Translations under genes and position numbers: made by a program
The notes under the pieces: model-generated
The model's input: only the letters and a program-made list of their open reading frames with translations
The model's database searches: none
Told to the model about the DNA's origin: nothing
Part shown: piece by piece, positions 56,501-64,000 of the stretch
How positions within the stretch are numbered: position 1 is the stretch's first letter
Layout: each line of letters begins with the position of its first letter
NCBI RefSeq assembly: GCF_009604425.1
Contig: NZ_WEGI01000006.1
Span: 124,001-188,000, forward strand
Direction: 5' to 3'
Length of the DNA: 64,000 bases
Source of the DNA: Nocardia aurantia
GTDB lineage: Bacteria; Actinomycetota; Actinomycetes; Mycobacteriales; Mycobacteriaceae

Positions 56501-58022
56501 CCAGCAGTTCGGCCAGTTCGGCCGGGGTGGCGGCGTGCCACAGGTGCACGTGCGCGGTGCGGTGCATCGTCCGCAGGTGGTCGCGGCCGGGCGTGGTCTC
56601 CTCCAGCACCGCGTGGAAGTTGGTGCCGCCGAAGCCCATCGCCGACGCCGCGGCCCGGCGCTGCGGCCGCCGCGGGTCGCGAATCCACGGCCGGGTGCGC
56701 GTGTTGACGTACAGCGGCGAGGCGGCGTCGAGGGCGGCGTTCGGCTTGGTGACGTTGATCGTCGGCGGAAGTACCTTGTGGTGCAACGCGAGTGCGAGTT
56801 TCATCAGGCTCGCGGCGCCGGCGGCGCCCTTGGTGTGGCCGATCTGCGACTTCACGCTGCCGATGGCCGCGTAGCCGGTCTCGTCGGTCTCCGCGCGCAG
56901 CAACGCGTTCAGCGCGGTGAGCTCCGTCTGGTCGCCGACCCGGGTGCCGGTGGCGTGCGCCTCGAACAGCGCGATCGAGGCGGGCGAGCAGTCGGCGTCC
57001 GCGTAGGCGCGGCGCAGGGCGGCCTGCTGGCCCTCGGCGCGCGGTGCGTAGATGCTCTTGAACCGTCCGTCGCTGGAGGAGCCGATGCCGCGGATCACCG
57101 CGTACACGCGGTCACCGTCGCGTTCGGCGTCGGCCAGCCGCTTGAGTGCGAGCATGCCGATACCCTCGCCGACCAGCGTGCCGTCGGCACCGTCGTCGAG
57201 GGGCTTGATGTTTCCGGAGCGGGACAGCGCCCCGACCTTGCTGAAGCACATGTAGCCGAAGATCGAGTTCTCGGTGTCGCAGCCACCGGTGATCATCATG
57301 TCGGCCCGGCCGGAGACCAGTTCGCTGATGGCCATGTGCACCGCCGACAGCGAGCTCGCGCACGCGGCGTCGACCGTGCAGTTCATCCCGCCGAGGTCGA
57401 GACGATTGGCGACGCGGCCCGCGATCACGTTGCCCAGCAGGCCCGGGAAGGAATTCTCCTCCCAGTCCGGGAAGGCCGCGGCGTACCGGTCGGCGATCTG
57501 CTCGGCGTCGGCCGCGGTCAGCCCGCAGCTGCGGACGACCTCCTCGAGCACCGGGGTGGACAGCCGGGCCGCCAGCGGGTGCGACAACGTCGTCGGCCCG
57601 GCCACCCCCAGCACCACGCCGGTGCGTTCGGGCCGATACCACGGCGATCCGGTGGCGCCCGCGTCGGCGAGCACGTTGCGCGCGACGACCAGGCTCAGCA
57701 ACTGCACGACCGTGGTGACCTCGAGCTGATTCGGCGGCAGCCCGAACTCGGTGACGCTGAACGGCACCTCCGGCACGAAACCGCCTCGCCGGCAATAGGT
57801 TTTGTCGGGCACGGTCGGGTCCGCGTCGTAGTACTCGTCGAGGTCCCAGCGCGACGGCGGAACGTCGGACATGCAGTCGGCCGCGTCGACGACGTTCTGC
57901 CAGAAATCCCGGAAGTTGCGCGCCATCGGGAACAGGCCGCTCATTCCGACGATCGCGATCGGATTGTCCGCTAGCCGCCACGCGTTCGCCGGCTCCTGCC
58001 GGTGCGGGCTCTGGTCGTTCAT
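50562..58022 (-). CDS. pfaA: PUFA-synthase-like polyketide synthase (KS-AT-ACPx4-KR-DH)
   Basis: 2486 residues. KS at about 20-475 (DAACASS with C221, EAHATGT, GHTKGAAG); AT about 570-880 (GHSFGEL, Ser near 673); long low-complexity linker about 980-1230; four tandem ACPs about 1275-1640, each with LGVDSIKRVQIM; KR about 1915-2200 (VVTGGARGVT; S...Y...N in VFGSVAGVF and ADYAVAN); C-terminal PKS-type dehydratase/hotdog about 2205-2486. This is the order of PfaA of PUFA synthases. It would build long acyl chains from malonyl-CoA in iterative cycles with the DH-DH subunit and the PfaD-type reductase. Four ACPs are within the family range. The product cannot be deduced. Confidence 0.9.
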   Translation of the reverse strand: MNDQSPHRQEPANAWRLADNPIAIVGMSGLFPMARNFRDFWQNVVDAADCMSDVPPSRWDLDEYYDADPTVPDKTYCRRGGFVPEVPFSVTEFGLPPNQLEVTTVVQLLSLVVARNVLADAGATGSPWYRPERTGVVLGVAGPTTLSHPLAARLSTPVLEEVVRSCGLTAADAEQIADRYAAAFPDWEENSFPGLLGNVIAGRVANRLDLGGMNCTVDAACASSLSAVHMAISELVSGRADMMITGGCDTENSIFGYMCFSKVGALSRSGNIKPLDDGADGTLVGEGIGMLALKRLADAERDGDRVYAVIRGIGSSSDGRFKSIYAPRAEGQQAALRRAYADADCSPASIALFEAHATGTRVGDQTELTALNALLRAETDETGYAAIGSVKSQIGHTKGAAGAASLMKLALALHHKVLPPTINVTKPNAALDAASPLYVNTRTRPWIRDPRRPQRRAAASAMGFGGTNFHAVLEETTPGRDHLRTMHRTAHVHLWHAATPAELAELLGSGAEPNGDNGIPAEHARVGFVSRDEREAVTLRELAAAELARVADADDWSHPKGVFFRRHALPDLKVGALFAGQGSQYVDMGLAAVLNNPTVATAFDEANAVFTDAARPPAAVVFPPPVFDPEVRNAQENMLRRTEYAQPAIGALSVGQYRFLAERGLECAGFMGHSFGELTALWAAGSLAAEDFFTLARARGEAMAVDARDADPGTMAAVQATREQVTEILGAHPDVSVCNHNAPEQVVVGGGTDAVGALVADCRERGLTVRELPVAGAFHTGYVAHAVEPFRAAVEGIDIRAPRQRVYANSEGAEYGSDVAANRSALTGQLLRSVEFVHGLQAMHADGCNVFVEFGPKGTLTQFVRRTLGADVIAIATDQGPTGDSDVALKKAALQLAVLGAPIADVHRHDAPAFAEIAAEGMVVQLNGRDYVPDSRRNRYRTAIDAPVVLEAVSSAAAEAAEAARVLAETSAAATVSAAVPQSVAVAGPHGDAAYADAAVGGHADAAVDGYAAAAAGGYADAAVIGHANAAVGGYADAVPGRHADAVVDRHAVAVPVPSAVTVPDRYEAAIQPANSAPEPVYAGPGLDVITQQHLAIHSRYTEGQLEVAQGLVSVLREAQLTGDTDDRLLASVEAIKDQSLAIGQTHTRVNEILASLTELEYGGGTPAFAPPVPTAPQPHGTNGFHTGLPAGNGNGNGHENGHNNGHNNGHGNGNGAHALPTALSESPAGNSTGAPADRTEAAAPQTLPVPDPVAPIASAAQPLPVSEPVARVAPAAQPPVNGAATLDTDAVWSVLVDVVSEKTGYPPEMLALSMDLEADLGVDSIKRVQIMGALGERVDGVPTVGPEQVSELRTLNDIVGFVAAAAGAQAAPSAGSAAVDADAVWSVLVDVVSEKTGYPPEMLALSMDLEADLGVDSIKRVQIMGALGERVDGVPTVGPEQVAELRTLNDIVGFVATAAGAPVTGAPAAPSAGSTAVDADAVWSVLVEVVSEKTGYPPEMLALSMDLEADLGVDSIKRVQIMGALGERVDSVPAVGPEQVAELRTLNDIVGFVAGAGDAGAPAESSAGAAGADAVWSVLVEVVSEKTGYPPEMLALSMDLEADLGVDSIKRVQIMGALGERVDGVPEVGPEQVAELRKLNDIVGFVAGDAAVGDSAGSVEPEQIRAVDSGDSDADAEPVRLRIESVRLPGVDRADNPYAADRVALIVDHGDETAGVLGDALTRNGWTVHTATVAAEPDSGVASWDGATLAEALGTALESAARLDLCLTVLPADGQWPVGARALADTILTAKLVHDRLIETVEAGTRAAFVTLTRIDGALGHRGDRPAGVALVGGVGGLVKTLAQETPGLFCRALDLAPELAGDALIDTVLAELDDAAVDAREVAIDAYRNRSTVRPLPVETFDAAAELTVTTDDVLVVTGGARGVTAWCVRELASRCACEFLLLGRTDLEDEPEWAAGVEDGGLKAAAIAAVRAAGEQPTPKQIDRMARNQLAQREIRATVAAVAATGAKVRYLAVDITDPEATGQALAADAARVTGIVHGAGALADALLPAKTTADIRAVLATKLDGLHNVVGALPDAALRHVIVFGSVAGVFGNPGQADYAVANEALNRAAISWRQHGFAGHVTAVNWGAWDGGMVTPELREVFLARGVALLGMDAGARMFAEQFTTGRADDVSVLIGPAAPLAVAAQPAATRAFATHRDLASLAADPVILDHRVGQFPVFPTAAGLGWVINAVERANPGLRVIECSGFEVLKGIVYDGPGERDCRLEVQPGEVTGDRLTVKARITSTEPGKTFAPAHFAGTFVLAPASAPAPMTPAWPGYPIGEGPENGLDVYRDAHLFHGPLLQGVRRILERSDRRLVVECALADTPIGEGNYAGTLHSPVLADVVIQAGALLGVWFMDSGCLPLAIGRVEYFAPLPSSRPFVVVVDDLRPDATGKAVTVTVTACDPNGRVLQRFTDLFVVATPEMTEKFAEAVRLREQRG
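53080..54160 (-). repeat. four near-identical tandem ACP modules
   Basis: Four copies of an approximately 280-295-base unit with phosphopantetheine Ser codons near 54050, 53770, 53474 and 53196. The stretch from VSEKTGYPPEMLALSMDLEA to LGVDSIKRVQIMGALGERVD is identical in all four copies; only linkers and a few residues differ. DNA similarity suggests gene conversion. Confidence 0.9.
54370..55050 (-). repeat. low-complexity AT-ACP linker: Asn/Gly/His tract and 8-residue Ala-rich repeats
   Basis: 54370-54460 encodes an Asn-Gly-His tract (GNGNGNGHENGHNNGH...). 54880-55045 encodes 8-residue repeats such as AAVGGYAD, AAVIGHAN and AAVDGYAA, with a DNA period of 24 bases. Both lie between the AT and the first ACP and look like expanded flexible tethers. 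Confidence 0.75.
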
Positions 58023-58106
58023 GTGCTACCTCTGTCTGGAGCTGCCGATCCGGGCATTGCGAAAATGTCTGCTCTGATCGCCGTTGATCAGCGAGGATGT
58101 TCTGAT

Positions 58107-58721
58107 CTATCGGGGCTGTGCGACGCGCAGCGTGCGGACCTCGTCGATGAGATCCGCCAGCGCCGTGCCGATGAGCTGATGCCCGGCCGGGCTCGGATGC
58201 ATCCCGTCCGGGCACCACATGACGGGATCCGCGCAGATCGGCGCGTTCACCAGGTCGAGGCATACGAGATCGAACTCGTCGACGAGGGTGTCGAGATAGG
58301 CGTTGGCCTCGGCGAACCGCGCCCGCAACACCGCTCGGAACGACTCTTCCAGGCCGGGTAGTTTGTCGGGGATGTTCGGCCAGTTCGTGGTGAACACCAG
58401 CCGTTCCGGGCCCACGAGGCTCGCGTAGATCTGCCGGAGGTTGCGCCGGAATCGCTCGGGGTCGTAATCGGTGACCAGATCGTTCCCGCCGACGATCACA
58501 CCCATCAGCGGCGCGGGGTTGGCCAGCGCGACCGGTAATTGCCGCTTCACCACGTCCTGCGTTGTGGCGCCGAAGGATCCGAGATTCACCAGTGGGCCGG
58601 AGATACCGAGACTTTTCGTGATCTGCACCACGAACCCGGCGAAGGAGCCGTCGGCGCGCACAATGCCGCCGCGGCCCTCCGCACAACTGTCCCCGACGAC
58701 TGTCAGACTGTTTTCCGACAT
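58107..58721 (-). CDS. SGNH/GDSL hydrolase
   Basis: 204 residues. Block I is VVGDSCAEG (S12), block III GVIVGGNDL, block V PDGMHPSPAGH (D172, H175), which together are the SGNH esterase fold. No signal peptide, so intracellular. It lies between the FAD oxidoreductase (13 bases upstream) and the synthase gene (84 bases downstream) on the same strand, so it is probably co-transcribed and could act as a release esterase or acyltransferase of the pathway. Confidence 0.88.
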   Translation of the reverse strand: MSENSLTVVGDSCAEGRGGIVRADGSFAGFVVQITKSLGISGPLVNLGSFGATTQDVVKRQLPVALANPAPLMGVIVGGNDLVTDYDPERFRRNLRQIYASLVGPERLVFTTNWPNIPDKLPGLEESFRAVLRARFAEANAYLDTLVDEFDLVCLDLVNAPICADPVMWCPDGMHPSPAGHQLIGTALADLIDEVRTLRVAQPR

Positions 58722-58734
58722 CGGACTCCGCCGG

Positions 58735-59937
58735 CTACGCCGACGCTCCGGCGCCGAGGAGTTTCGCGATGCGCTCCGGCGCGAAGAACTCCTCGCCGGT
58801 CATTCCGCCACCGATCATCGCGAAGAAATCCTTGGCCGCGTCCGCGTTCGAACCGAGCGCCTGGAAAACCGCGAGCAATTGCGGCGTGAGTTCCAGCTTC
58901 GAGATCGACGTGGTGAATTCGAAACCGGAGTGCGACTTCTCGTCCCGGATCCGCTGGTACTCCGCCAGCGCCTCGTCCATCGGGCGTCCGGACAGGCCCT
59001 CGTGCACCCGATCGGCCAGCAGTTCCGCGTACTCGAACGCGTCGGAGATGCCCAGCCCGGTCAGCGGATCCTTGTGGTAGCCCGCGTCACCGACCAGGGC
59101 CCAGCCGTCGCCGTGGGACTGCCGGTAGTAGTTGTCCGGGTACCGCATCGGCTGGAATCGGCTCTCGCGCTTGCCGTGTGTGGTCAGCTCCTCGGCGAAC
59201 TCGGGCACGATGTCCCGCGCGATGTTCACGAAGTTGCCCTCGACGTCGGCGCGGAAGTCCTGATAGGCGTCCAGCTTTCGCATCACGGCGACCAGCGTCA
59301 GGTCGTCGTGGGTGGGCCAGATGCCGATCTGCTGCTGATCACCGATGCGGCTGTGGAAGTCGGTCCGCAATCCGCTGTAATACGTGTAGTAGACGAAACA
59401 TTCGGCCGGCACCCGGGTGTAGAACTCGGCCTCGACGGCGTTGGCGACGAACGAGTTGGTGCCGTCCGCGCCGATCACGATGCGGGCCCGCTCCTCCCGG
59501 ATCTCGCCGCCGGCCTCCGAACCGCGGATGCCGGCCACCCGGCCGTCCTCGAAGATCAGCTCGTGCACGGTGTAGCCCTCGCGCACCTCGGCGCCGGCCG
59601 CGCGCGCACCCTCGACCAGGATGGGGTCGAGGACGGTGCGCCGGGGCGCGTAGGTGGCGTCGATCCCGCCGATGGCGTCGGCGAAGCCCGCGATCACGAT
59701 GTCCTTGTAGGACACCGTCATATGCTTGATCGCCGGCGCGCCGGTGGCGACCAGCTTGTCCAGCAGGCCCCAGGCGGACAGCCGGGCCAGGCCGCGCTGC
59801 TGGATGTAGTGGGTCGAGACGGTGTCGCTGGGGAATGTCGCGCGGTCCACCACCAGAACCCGGTGACCCCGCCTCGCCAGCAGCATCCCGACCGGTGAAC
59901 CCGCGCAGCGCGCGCCTACCACGATCGCGTCATACAT
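58735..59937 (-). CDS. FAD-dependent oxidoreductase (geranylgeranyl reductase/monooxygenase-like)
   Basis: 400 residues. The N-terminal Rossmann motif reads VVGARCAGSPVG (a GxRxxG variant common in this group), VVDRATFPSD follows the second strand, and GDAGYHKDPLTGLGISDAF is the second FAD-binding motif. The family includes geranylgeranyl reductases, halogenases and aromatic hydroxylases; no halogenase WxWxIP motif is visible. It may saturate or hydroxylate the acyl chain. First gene of a likely unit with the SGNH hydrolase and synthase; divergent from the thioesterase. Confidence 0.87.
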   Translation of the reverse strand: MYDAIVVGARCAGSPVGMLLARRGHRVLVVDRATFPSDTVSTHYIQQRGLARLSAWGLLDKLVATGAPAIKHMTVSYKDIVIAGFADAIGGIDATYAPRRTVLDPILVEGARAAGAEVREGYTVHELIFEDGRVAGIRGSEAGGEIREERARIVIGADGTNSFVANAVEAEFYTRVPAECFVYYTYYSGLRTDFHSRIGDQQQIGIWPTHDDLTLVAVMRKLDAYQDFRADVEGNFVNIARDIVPEFAEELTTHGKRESRFQPMRYPDNYYRQSHGDGWALVGDAGYHKDPLTGLGISDAFEYAELLADRVHEGLSGRPMDEALAEYQRIRDEKSHSGFEFTTSISKLELTPQLLAVFQALGSNADAAKDFFAMIGGGMTGEEFFAPERIAKLLGAGASA

Positions 59938-60196
59938 CCGGGCGCCTCCTAGAAATCAATCACTCGAGCGGTCGATCGCTGTGAAAGTGCCGTGAGCCGG
60001 AAACCGTGATGACCGGCAACCACGCCGATAACGAGTATATTGACGCGACCACCCGGATCGACACCCGCAATTCTGAAATCCGATCGGACGACGATCACAG
60101 GCAATGGCAAAGTATTCCGAAAACGGTTGCGCGCCCGAATATCCGAGTTCAGCCGCCGTTCATCGCGGAGTACAACCGCCGTGCGGTAATCAATAC
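59938..60196. promoter_or_regulatory. divergent intergenic region, PUFA-like cluster
   Basis: 259 bases, clearly less GC-rich than its flanks (runs such as GAGTATATTGACG), between the FAD oxidoreductase (-) and thioesterase (+) starts. It must contain both promoters. I cannot place -35/-10 elements with confidence. Confidence 0.5.
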
Positions 60197-60727
60197 ATGC
60201 CGACAGAAAATGAACCGGCCTCGAAAATCGCCGCAGCACAGGCTCGGTTGGTGGAGATGGCCGGCGCGCAGATACCGGATTACGAACAGATACGCCGGAC
60301 CGTCGACACCCTGGTGCCGTTCGTCAATCTGGCGGGGGTGCGCATGACGGAATTGGGCCCGGACTCGGCGGTCGCCGAGATACCGGCGGAGCCGGACAAG
60401 CTGAACCATCTGGGCACCGTGCACGCGGGCGCCCTGTTCCTCGCCGCCGAGGTCGCCTGCGCCGGTGCGTTCTCCGGCGCCATCGCGCCCCGGATCCTGC
60501 ACCTGCGGACCTTCGTGCTGCGCGACACCCGGGCCACCTTCCTGCGCGCGGCGCACGGGCGGATCCGCGCCACCGGCACCGTCGCCTCCCCGGTCCTGGC
60601 CGACGTCGTCGCGCGCCGGACCGAGGACCAGTTCGATCTCACCGGAAAAGCGTTGCTGCGCGACGACTCCGGCGCGCTCGTCGCGAAGGTGGATTTGCAG
60701 TACTTCTGCCGGCTGGCCGCCGCATAG
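60197..60727 (+). CDS. hotdog thioesterase (DUF4442/PaaI-like), paralogue of 45861-46391
   Basis: 176 residues from the ATG at 60197; an open extension upstream lies in AT-rich promoter DNA. IPAEPDKLNHLGTVHAGALFLAAEVACAGAF aligns along its whole length with the other cluster thioesterase. The catalytic-region His is in GTVHAGAL. Proposed to remove or transfer acyl chains from ACP or CoA. It ends 4 bases before the convergent ligase gene. Confidence 0.85.
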   Translation: MPTENEPASKIAAAQARLVEMAGAQIPDYEQIRRTVDTLVPFVNLAGVRMTELGPDSAVAEIPAEPDKLNHLGTVHAGALFLAAEVACAGAFSGAIAPRILHLRTFVLRDTRATFLRAAHGRIRATGTVASPVLADVVARRTEDQFDLTGKALLRDDSGALVAKVDLQYFCRLAAA

Positions 60728-60731
60728 CGGG

Positions 60732-62492
60732 TCAGCTCCGATAGAGGGCTTCGACGACCGCGTCGAAGTCCTCCTCGATCGCCTTGCGGCGCAAGCGAAG
60801 TGACGCCGTCATATGCCCGCGCGCCACGGAGAAGTCGGCGGGCAGGATCGCGAACCGGCGGATCGACTCCGCGCGCGAGACAAGCAGATTCGCCGCGTCG
60901 ACGGCCGTCGCGATCTCCGCGATCAGGCGCGGATCCTCGGCCGGCACGCCGCCGGTGAGATCGACGTCGTTGTCCGCGGCCCAGCGGCTCAGGATCATCG
61001 GATCCACGGTGATCAGAGCCGTGATGTACGAACGACCTTCGCCGACGACCATGCAGTTGCTGACCAGCGGGTGCAGGCGCACCCGGTCCTCCAGCGGCGC
61101 GGGCGCCACGTTCTTACCGCTGTTGGTGACGATGATCTCCTTGCGCCGGCCGGTGATGAAGAGGAATCCGTCCTCGTCGAGGCGGCCGAGATCCCCGGTC
61201 GCCAGCCAGTCGATGTCCGCGTGCCCGCCGTCGGGCCAGTACCCGGGAAAGACCTGCGCGCCGCGCACGAGGATCTCCCCGTCGTCGGCGATCGCGATCG
61301 TGGTGCCGGGCACCGGACGGCCGACCGAGTCCGGCCGGTTGGCCTTCGGCGCGCTCATGCTGACCGTCGAGGACGCCTCCGTGAGGCCGTACGCGCCGAT
61401 GATTTCCACACCGAGTCCGGCGAAGAAATCCGCGGTCGACGGTTCCAGCGAGGCGCCGCCGGCGATCACGTATTCGAGCCGGCCGCCGAGCATTCCACGC
61501 AACCGGCGGAGGAAGTTCTCCTCGACCGCGCCGCCGGCCGTGCTCGCGGCGCCGTGCCGGTCGGCGCGGCCCGCGGCGATCACCGCCGCCTCCGCCACGT
61601 CGTAGTCCGCGCCGCCGATCACCTGCCGCGCGGCCTTGCGGATCTTCTCCAGCACGTACGGCACGCCGATCAGGAAGGTCGGCCGGAACGCCGGGAGCTG
61701 CGCGGGCAGCTCCGCGGGCGCGGCGACCAGCCCGGTGCGGACACCGGCCCAGACGCAACCGAACAGCGCGACCCGGCCGTACACGTGCGCGAGCGGCAGG
61801 AACATCAGCGTCGAGGCGGGATCGTCGGGGCTGCGCCGGAACACCGTGTGCAGCAACTCGACCACGTTGGCCGCGGCGGCGAAGATGTTGCGGTGGGTCA
61901 GCATGCAGCCCTTGGGCATTCCGGTGGTGCCGCTGGTGTACACGATGGTGGCGAGATCGTCCGCCCGCACCGCGAGCCGGCGCCGGGTGATCTCGTCCGC
62001 GCCGACCGCGCGGCCCGTCGCGGCGAGCTCGTCGAACGATTCGCCGAGCAGCCAGGACCGCCCGCGCACCGCCGGTCCCGCGACCTCCTCGATAAGGTCG
62101 CGCTGCTCGGCCGACTCCGTGAAACACGCGCGGGGGCGGGAATCGGCGACGATGTGGCGCACCTGTTCCGCCGAGGAGGTGGGGTAGACCGGGACCGTCA
62201 CCGCGCCCAGGCTGAGCACGGCGAAGTCCGCCGCCGACCACTCGTAGCTCGTCGCACCGAGGATCAGCACGCGGTCGCCGGCGCCGATCCCCTCGGCCGC
62301 CAGCCCCCGCGCGAGACCGAGCACGAGCGCCGCGAACTCCCCGAAGCCGACATCCTGCCAGCCCTCGGCCGTCCGGCGACTGAATACGGCTGCGCCGGAA
62401 CGGGTTTCGGCCGACTCGTACACCACGTTCGCCAGGCCGTCGGCGTCGGCCATCGTCACCAGCGGCGCGACATGGTATTCCTGCCGGGTCAT
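60732..62492 (-). CDS. long-chain fatty acyl-CoA/AMP ligase (FadD-type)
   Basis: 586 residues if started at the second ATG (62492), 4 bases after AGGGAG; the first ATG (62495) overlaps the PfaD stop and leaves only 1 base. ATP-binding P-loop YTSGTTGMPKGC, GAYGLTEASS, LATGDLGRLDEDGF and the hinge GRRKEIIVTNSGKNVAP are those of the long-chain acyl-CoA synthetase (FadD15-like) group. It probably activates a fatty acid as starter or the finished product. Overlap with the pfaD-like gene shows translational coupling. Confidence 0.92.
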   Translation of the reverse strand: MTRQEYHVAPLVTMADADGLANVVYESAETRSGAAVFSRRTAEGWQDVGFGEFAALVLGLARGLAAEGIGAGDRVLILGATSYEWSAADFAVLSLGAVTVPVYPTSSAEQVRHIVADSRPRACFTESAEQRDLIEEVAGPAVRGRSWLLGESFDELAATGRAVGADEITRRRLAVRADDLATIVYTSGTTGMPKGCMLTHRNIFAAAANVVELLHTVFRRSPDDPASTLMFLPLAHVYGRVALFGCVWAGVRTGLVAAPAELPAQLPAFRPTFLIGVPYVLEKIRKAARQVIGGADYDVAEAAVIAAGRADRHGAASTAGGAVEENFLRRLRGMLGGRLEYVIAGGASLEPSTADFFAGLGVEIIGAYGLTEASSTVSMSAPKANRPDSVGRPVPGTTIAIADDGEILVRGAQVFPGYWPDGGHADIDWLATGDLGRLDEDGFLFITGRRKEIIVTNSGKNVAPAPLEDRVRLHPLVSNCMVVGEGRSYITALITVDPMILSRWAADNDVDLTGGVPAEDPRLIAEIATAVDAANLLVSRAESIRRFAILPADFSVARGHMTASLRLRRKAIEEDFDAVVEALYRS

Positions 62493-64000
62493 CATGCTCC
62501 CTGGGTCAGCGGAACCGGAACGTAGGTCGAGCATCGGGCCGGCAGCCGGACACCGGCCGCGCGCAAGTGGCCCACCCGCGAGGCGAACGCGGTGCCGCGC
62601 ATCATCTGCAGCGCGAGTTCGGCGACGTGCCGGTGGCCCGGAGCGGCGAGGTAGGTCCCCGCCACCCAGTCGTTGAAGGCGCCCATCGCGGGCCCGCACC
62701 AGATCTGGTAATCCGCCGCGCGCTCGGGCGTCGCGGCCATGCTCCAGCCCGAGGAGCGGCCGAGGTACCAGCGGAAGATCAGGGCCATCCGCCGTTTCGG
62801 GTTGCCGGTGGCCCGTTCGATCTGTTCCGGGTCCCGTTCACTGAAGTACCGCACGCAGTCGGCCCATACATCGTCGAACGAGCGCTGGAGGATCCGCTGC
62901 TCGATCTCCGCGCGCTCCGCCGCGGGGATCGCGTGGACGCCGTCGTAACGGCGGTAGGTGTCGTACAGCCGCCGGGCCCGGCTCGCGAACATGGTGCCGC
63001 GCTGCAGGACCTGGACGTCGACCCCGAGTTCGAACATGTCCGACGAGGGCGCCATCACGGTGTCGGCGACCCCGGCGGCGGCCAGCAGCCGCTTCGCCGC
63101 GTCGGACTGCGCGGCCTCCACGGAGGCGTGATTGATCGAGCCGGTGACCACGTAGGCGGCGCCCATCGTGAGCGCCGCGACCGCCGCGGCGGGCGTGCCG
63201 ATGCCACCCGCGGCGCCGACCCGGACCTGCTGCGCGTAACCGCATTCCCGGCGCACCCGGTCGCGCAGCGCGAGCAGGGACGGCAGCAGCACCACCAGCG
63301 GCCGGCGGTCGGTGTGGCCGCCGGAATCGGCCTCACCGGTGATGTCGTCGGCCATCGGGATCGTGGCGGCCAGTTCGGCCTGCTCGGCGGTGATCTCACC
63401 CGATGCGCGCAGATCGCGGACCAGGCCGGCCGGTGCCGGCCGCAGGAACAGCTCGGCGACCTCGCCGCGGGAAACCTTGGCGATCACGCGATTACGCGCC
63501 ACCACCCGGCCGCTCGGCTCCCGGTGCAGCCCGGCGAGCCGGTACCGCACGATCTGCGGCGTCAGATCCATGAACGCCGACGCCTCGACGCAGCGCACCT
63601 CGTGCCGCAGGCAGGCGTCCACGATGGACCGCTCGAGCGCGGGCTCGCTCGGGCTGTGGATCACGTTGCACGCGAACGGCGCACCCGGCGCCTCGCGCCG
63701 GATCGTCGCCAGCGCCTCGTCGATCCGGGCGGGCAGCACACCACCCGCGCCGAACGACGCCAGGAAGCCGGCCCGCGCCATCGCGACCACGAGCCGGGAC
63801 GAGGCGATGCCGTTCGCCATGGCGCCGGCGTGATACGCGTACCGCACACCGTGGGCCTTGCGAAATTCGCTGTCCCCCAACGATTCCGGTCGCAGCGCGG
63901 GCACCGAGGCGAGTACCCGGAGGCCGCGCGCCGCCCCCGGATCCGTCGTCACCGCGACACCACGCTCGTCGCGCACCACGAACACCGGCCTGTCCAGCAC
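62492..64000 (-). CDS. pfaD: PfaD-type enoyl reductase (5' end outside window)
   Basis: 502 residues visible; the frame is still open at base 64000 and the family usually has some 20-40 more residues before LDRPVFVV, so the gene is 5'-partial. Family blocks: KAHGVRYAYHAGAMANGIAS, FGAGGVLPARIDEAL, VRVGAAGGIGTPAAAVAA and VTGSINHASVEA, all typical of PfaD (FMN-dependent, nitronate monooxygenase fold). It reduces enoyl intermediates in PUFA synthase cycles. Coupled to the downstream ligase. Confidence 0.93.
   Translation of the reverse strand: MLDRPVFVVRDERGVAVTTDPGAARGLRVLASVPALRPESLGDSEFRKAHGVRYAYHAGAMANGIASSRLVVAMARAGFLASFGAGGVLPARIDEALATIRREAPGAPFACNVIHSPSEPALERSIVDACLRHEVRCVEASAFMDLTPQIVRYRLAGLHREPSGRVVARNRVIAKVSRGEVAELFLRPAPAGLVRDLRASGEITAEQAELAATIPMADDITGEADSGGHTDRRPLVVLLPSLLALRDRVRRECGYAQQVRVGAAGGIGTPAAAVAALTMGAAYVVTGSINHASVEAAQSDAAKRLLAAAGVADTVMAPSSDMFELGVDVQVLQRGTMFASRARRLYDTYRRYDGVHAIPAAERAEIEQRILQRSFDDVWADCVRYFSERDPEQIERATGNPKRRMALIFRWYLGRSSGWSMAATPERAADYQIWCGPAMGAFNDWVAGTYLAAPGHRHVAELALQMMRGTAFASRVGHLRAAGVRLPARCSTYVPVPLTQGA

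Overview
The window is high-GC DNA with strong G/C preference at third codon positions, many GTG starts, ATGA/GTGA overlaps, FAAL-type ligases, an AccD/AccE/AccA3-type acyl-CoA carboxylase and several cytochromes P450. This points to a mycolata-type actinomycete, most likely Nocardia or a close relative. That assignment is inference from gene content; there is no rRNA or housekeeping marker here.

Region 1 (1-14122, + strand). The 3' end of a WD40 protein with about 14 repeats is followed, after a 586-base gap, by a tight five-gene run: a CHAT protease-like protein, an alpha/beta hydrolase, a TPR-CHAT protein, a membrane protein with a long helical-repeat tail, and a membrane protein carrying a TIR-like domain and an NTF2-like tail. 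Two caspase-like proteins, a predicted hydrolase and membrane-anchored components in one transcription unit look like a regulated conflict, signalling or cell-death system. This is my leading candidate for an undescribed system. An IS256-type transposase remnant and an Rpn-family nuclease gene lie just downstream.

Region 2 (15689-27490). A fatty-acyl tailoring cluster. On the - strand are a P450 and a thioesterase-P450 fusion. On the + strand are a frameshifted methyltransferase, a desaturase, an acyl carrier protein, a cyclopropane-synthase-like methyltransferase, a P450, a fatty acyl-AMP ligase fused to a thioesterase, another P450 and an alpha/beta hydrolase, closed by a strong hairpin terminator. 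The likely logic is activation of a fatty acid, loading on the ACP, desaturation, methylation or cyclopropanation, oxidation and release.

Region 3 (27684-41155). Accessory genes: a DyP peroxidase with an uncharacterised partner, a CGNR regulator with a clear inverted-repeat operator next to the hydrolase gene it probably controls, an epoxide-hydrolase-like protein, a Delta-60-repeat lipoprotein, a RibD-like reductase, a broken ribonucleotide-reductase-like gene, and a RloA/RloB (AbiL-like) defence pair whose rloB appears frameshifted.

Region 4 (41169-64000). A PUFA-synthase-like gene cluster: a three-subunit acyl-CoA carboxylase, a ferredoxin-type reductase, two paralogous thioesterases, an alpha/beta hydrolase, a double-dehydratase subunit, a large KS-AT-ACPx4-KR-DH synthase, an SGNH hydrolase, an FAD oxidoreductase, a fatty acyl ligase and a PfaD-type enoyl reductase cut by the window end. 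The KS-CLF part of a normal PUFA synthase and a phosphopantetheinyl transferase are not in the window.

At least four genes (methyltransferase, RNR-like fragment, rloB and a small membrane protein) are broken by apparent single-base shifts, three of them at runs of C. Either several accessory genes are decaying or the assembly has indel errors.
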